Assembly: GCA_947478755.1 (NCBI GenBank)
Contig: CANJXH010000008.1
Coordinates: 1-35,921, forward strand
Direction of reading: 5' to 3'
DNA: 35,921 nt
Source: Betaproteobacteria bacterium
GTDB lineage: Bacteria > Pseudomonadota > Gammaproteobacteria > Burkholderiales > Rhodocyclaceae
Shown here: one piece after another, positions 33,316-35,921 of the stretch
How the letters are laid out: each line of letters opens with the position of its first letter
How positions within the stretch are numbered: position 1 is the stretch's first letter
The notes under the pieces: model-generated
What the model saw: the letters and a program-made list of their open reading frames with translations, nothing else
The model's database searches: none
Told to the model about the DNA's origin: nothing
Made by a program: the position numbers and the translations under genes

Positions 33316-34713
33316 ATGACAGAACAACAGAACAACAACGCTGGCGGCAAGGCCTGGTCGGGACGGTTTTCGGAACCGGTGTCGGACCTGGTCAAGCGCT
33401 ACACGGCGTCGGTGTACTTTGACAAACGGCTGGCGCTGCACGACATCCGCGGTTCGCTGGCACACGCCCGCATGCTGGCAAAACAACAGATCATCAACGC
33501 TCAGGATCTGGCCGACATCGAACGCGGCATGACGCAGATTGAAGCTGAAATCACCGCTGGCACCTTTGCCTGGAACCTCGACGACGAAGACGTGCACCTC
33601 AACATCGAGAAGCGCCTGACGGCGCTGGTGGGCGATGCCGGCAAGCGGCTGCACACCGGACGCTCGCGCAACGACCAGGTGGCGACGGACATCCGCTTGT
33701 GGTTGCGCGATGCCATCACGGATATTGACGCACTGCTGCGCAACTACATTCTTGCGTTGCTTGATCTCGCCGAGCAGCATGCGGCGACGCCGATGCCCGG
33801 CTTTACGCATCTGCAGGTAGCGCAACCGGTCACCTTCGGCCACCATTTGCTGGCCTATGTCGAAATGGCGAAGCGTGACCGGGAACGGATGGCCGATTGC
33901 CGCAAGCGGGTGAGCCGCCTGCCCTTGGGCAGCGCTGCGCTGGCGGGCACCACATTCCCGATTGATCGCGCCTATGTCGCACAGCAGCTGGAGTTTGAAG
34001 CGGTGTGCGAGAACTCGCTGGATGCGGTATCCGATCGCGACTTTGCCATTGAGTTCAGCGCCGCTGCGGCGCTGGTGATGGTGCATGTGTCGCGCTTTTC
34101 GGAAGAACTGATTTCATGGATGAGCCCGCGCATCGGCTTCATCGACATTGCGGACCGCTTCTGCACCGGCTCGTCGATCATGCCGCAGAAGAAGAACCCG
34201 GATGTGCCAGAACTGGCACGGGGCAAGAGCGGCCGCGTGTTCGGCAACCTGATGGGACTGTTGACCCTGATGAAAGGCCAGCCGCTGGCCTACAACAAGG
34301 ACAATCAGGAAGACAAGGAGCCCTTGTTCGATACCGTCGATACGCTGACCGATACCTTGCGCATTTTTGCCGACATGGCGACGGGCATTACGGTGAAGCC
34401 GGAGGCCATGGCATCGGCACTCAAGCAGGGGTTCGCGACGGCGACCGATCTGGCCGACTATCTGGTGAAAAAGGGACTGCCTTTCCGCGATGCGCATGAA
34501 GCCGTGGCGCTTGCCGTGCGCAGCGCCGAGAAGAAGGGCTGCGACCTGGCCAACCTGTCGTTGCAGGACCTGCAGACATTCTCACCCCTGATCGACAAGG
34601 ATGTCTTTGCCGTGCTGACGGTAGAGGGCTCGCTGGCGGCGCGCAACCACATTGGTGGCACGGCCCCGGCACAGGTTCGCGCAGCAATACAGCGCGCTCG
34701 CGCCTCGCTGTAG
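33316..34713 (+). CDS. argH: Argininosuccinate lyase
   Basis: ArgH splits argininosuccinate into arginine and fumarate, the last step of arginine synthesis. The protein is 465 aa, standard length. It has [20 protein letters not shown] at the N-terminus, [18 protein letters not shown] near residue 112, [19 protein letters not shown] near residue 160, and the fumarase/aspartase superfamily signature [19 protein letters not shown] near residue 285. It is divergent from the broken algZ; the 56-nt gap has a short palindrome but no strong argH promoter, though TATACT occurs at 33245 inside algZ. Confidence 0.97.
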   Translation: MTEQQNNNAGGKAWSGRFSEPVSDLVKRYTASVYFDKRLALHDIRGSLAHARMLAKQQIINAQDLADIERGMTQIEAEITAGTFAWNLDDEDVHLNIEKRLTALVGDAGKRLHTGRSRNDQVATDIRLWLRDAITDIDALLRNYILALLDLAEQHAATPMPGFTHLQVAQPVTFGHHLLAYVEMAKRDRERMADCRKRVSRLPLGSAALAGTTFPIDRAYVAQQLEFEAVCENSLDAVSDRDFAIEFSAAAALVMVHVSRFSEELISWMSPRIGFIDIADRFCTGSSIMPQKKNPDVPELARGKSGRVFGNLMGLLTLMKGQPLAYNKDNQEDKEPLFDTVDTLTDTLRIFADMATGITVKPEAMASALKQGFATATDLADYLVKKGLPFRDAHEAVALAVRSAEKKGCDLANLSLQDLQTFSPLIDKDVFAVLTVEGSLAARNHIGGTAPAQVRAAIQRARASL

Positions 34714-34726
34714 GCCGGGAGAGAAA

Positions 34727-35921
34727 ATGGCAATGGACAGAATCGGCAAATACGACATCAAGCAAAAGCTCGGCGAGGGCGCAACCTCGACCGTGTATCT
34801 TGGCCATGACTCTTTTGCCGGACGCGATGTGGCGGTCAAGGTGATCTTCCCCGAGGTGCTGAAGGACCGCGAGAAAGGCCGTCTCTACCGGCATCTGCTG
34901 GTCAATGAGGCTTCACTCGCCGGCAAGCTGCTGCACCCGCATATCGTGCAGATCTTCGATGCGGTGATCGACGATGACCAGAGCTACATCGTGATGGAGT
35001 ACGTGCCGGGCGGTACGCTGGAGCAGTTCTGTTCACCGCGCAACCTGTTGCCGATCAATCGCATGGTGGAAATGATCTTCAAGTGCACGCGCGCGCTTGA
35101 ATACGCAAACCGGCTTGGCATCACCCATCGCGACATCAAGCCGGCGAACATCCTGCTGGCGAAGCAGGGCAATACCGGCGACATCAAGATTTCCGACTTC
35201 GGCGCAGCCCTGATGGCGGGCAGTGACCAGACGCAGACGCAGGTGTCGGGCGTTGGTTCGCCGGCCTACATGTCGCCGCAGCAGGTGCGTGACCTGCCGC
35301 TCAATCACCAGACCGACATCTACTCTCTCGGTGTCGTGATGTACCAGCTGCTGACAGGTCGCCTGCCTTTCACGGCGACCAACAACTTCAGCATGATCTA
35401 TCAGATCACCAACCACGACCCGCTGCCGCCGTCGACCTTCCGCACCGAGATCCCTGCAGGACTCGACGCCATCGTGGCACGCGCCATGCAGAAGGAAGTG
35501 GAGGCGCGCTACGCGACATGGGAGGAGTTCTCTCACGATCTGGCGCAGTCATTCCGCAACAAGCAGTTGTCGGCGCATGTTCAGGAAGTACCGGACAGCC
35601 AGAAGTTCGAGACGCTGCGCGGGCTGCCCTTCTTCTCGGAATTCAGCGATGTGCAGATATGGGAAGTGGTGCGCTTCTCGACTTGGGACGATGCCGCCGC
35701 CGGCACGGTGGTGATGAAGGACGGCGAGGCCGGTGACTATTTTTGTTTCCTCGCCGAGGGCGAACTGCGCGTCAACAAGAAAGGTCACCTGCTTGGCGTG
35801 CTGACGCCCGGCGACTGCCTGGGCGAGATGGCGGTGATCAATCGCAACAGCAGCGTCCGCGGTGCCGACGTCGTTGCGCAGACGCAATCACGCCTGGTGA
35901 CCATTCGTGCAGATGCGCTGC
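34727..35921 (+). CDS. Serine/threonine protein kinase with cyclic-nucleotide-binding domain (cut by window end)
   Basis: This frame is absent from the track because it has no stop before the window edge; 398 codons are visible. It is a Hanks-type kinase: glycine loop LGEGATSTVYLG (about residues 15-26), catalytic Lys38 in VAVKV, HRDIKPANILL with Asp136, DFGAA with Asp157, and SPAYMSPQQV. From about residue 297 a cNMP-binding domain follows (LPFFSEFSDVQIWEVV, AGDYFCFLAEGELRV, PGDCLGEMAVINRNSSVRGA). The phosphate-binding cassette keeps Gly-Glu and an Arg, so nucleotide binding is plausible but the ligand (cAMP, cGMP or none) is unknown. The start ATG 34727 has GGGAGA upstream; ATG 34733 is an alternative. 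It starts 13 nt after argH. No membrane segment is seen. Confidence 0.92.
   Translation, partial: MAMDRIGKYDIKQKLGEGATSTVYLGHDSFAGRDVAVKVIFPEVLKDREKGRLYRHLLVNEASLAGKLLHPHIVQIFDAVIDDDQSYIVMEYVPGGTLEQFCSPRNLLPINRMVEMIFKCTRALEYANRLGITHRDIKPANILLAKQGNTGDIKISDFGAALMAGSDQTQTQVSGVGSPAYMSPQQVRDLPLNHQTDIYSLGVVMYQLLTGRLPFTATNNFSMIYQITNHDPLPPSTFRTEIPAGLDAIVARAMQKEVEARYATWEEFSHDLAQSFRNKQLSAHVQEVPDSQKFETLRGLPFFSEFSDVQIWEVVRFSTWDDAAAGTVVMKDGEAGDYFCFLAEGELRVNKKGHLLGVLTPGDCLGEMAVINRNSSVRGADVVAQTQSRLVTIRADAL

Noticed and set aside
1-35921. Mobile element, prophage, tRNA or rRNA genes
   Set aside because: No transposase, integrase, phage gene, tRNA cloverleaf or rRNA stretch was recognised; nearly all bases are in core genes.

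Overview
The window is a gene-dense, GC-rich stretch of a bacterial chromosome with almost no intergenic space. Its content and synteny point to a betaproteobacterium, most likely of the Rhodocyclales/Sterolibacteriaceae type. The supporting blocks are pgk-pyk-fbaA(class II)-purC, dusB-fis-purH-purD, lptD-surA-pdxA-rsmA with amgK-murU divergent to it, and hemC-hemD-hemX-hemY beside algZ and argH. The lineage is an inference from gene order and protein character; no rRNA gene is present to confirm it. I see no tRNA, rRNA, insertion sequence, prophage or CRISPR array.

Layout. 1-6005 (+): end of pgk, then pyk, fbaA, purC, an M3 oligopeptidase and a small lipoprotein, tightly packed and probably co-transcribed. 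6095-7104 (+): an unknown membrane-anchored protein coupled by TGATG to a deoxyinosine/uracil-family DNA glycosylase. 7108-9713 (-): htpX-terC-tim44-like envelope genes, with an nhaR-type LysR regulator divergent to htpX. 10902-11678 (+): exonuclease III. 11716-18905 (-): lptD-surA-pdxA-rsmA followed by an unusual two-part phosphotransferase. 19027-23250 (+): amgK-murU (muropeptide recycling), pepP and a UbiH-family hydroxylase. 23387-28430 (+): dusB-fis-purH-purD-hemF. 28436-32411 (-): hemC-hemD-hemX-hemY, converging on hemF. 32538-33259 (-): a broken algZ sensor-kinase gene. 33316-34713 (+): argH. 34727-end (+): a Ser/Thr kinase with a C-terminal cyclic-nucleotide-binding domain, cut by the window edge.

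How the genes work together. Most are housekeeping genes: lower glycolysis/Calvin-type carbon flow (pgk, pyk, fbaA), purine synthesis (purC, purH, purD), tetrapyrrole synthesis (hemC, D, F and accessory hemX, Y), outer-membrane biogenesis (lptD, surA) and cell-wall recycling (amgK, murU).

The clearest anomaly is at 32538-33259. The AlgZ/LytS-type histidine kinase reads normally through its phospho-acceptor region, then at about residue 192 switches out of frame into the last ~51 codons of a DUF3465 gene. The ATPase half of the kinase is gone, and so is the LytTR regulator algR that normally lies between algZ and hemC. This looks like a deletion or illegitimate recombination, or possibly an assembly chimera. 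Other points worth attention are an inverted array of CACAGAG heptamers between pdxA and rsmA, overlapping divergent lptD/amgK promoter candidates, a one-disulphide LptD with a long Ala/Pro linker, and the phosphotransferase with an added N-terminal helical domain. I did not find a convincing new multi-gene system; the region is otherwise an ordinary core-genome segment.
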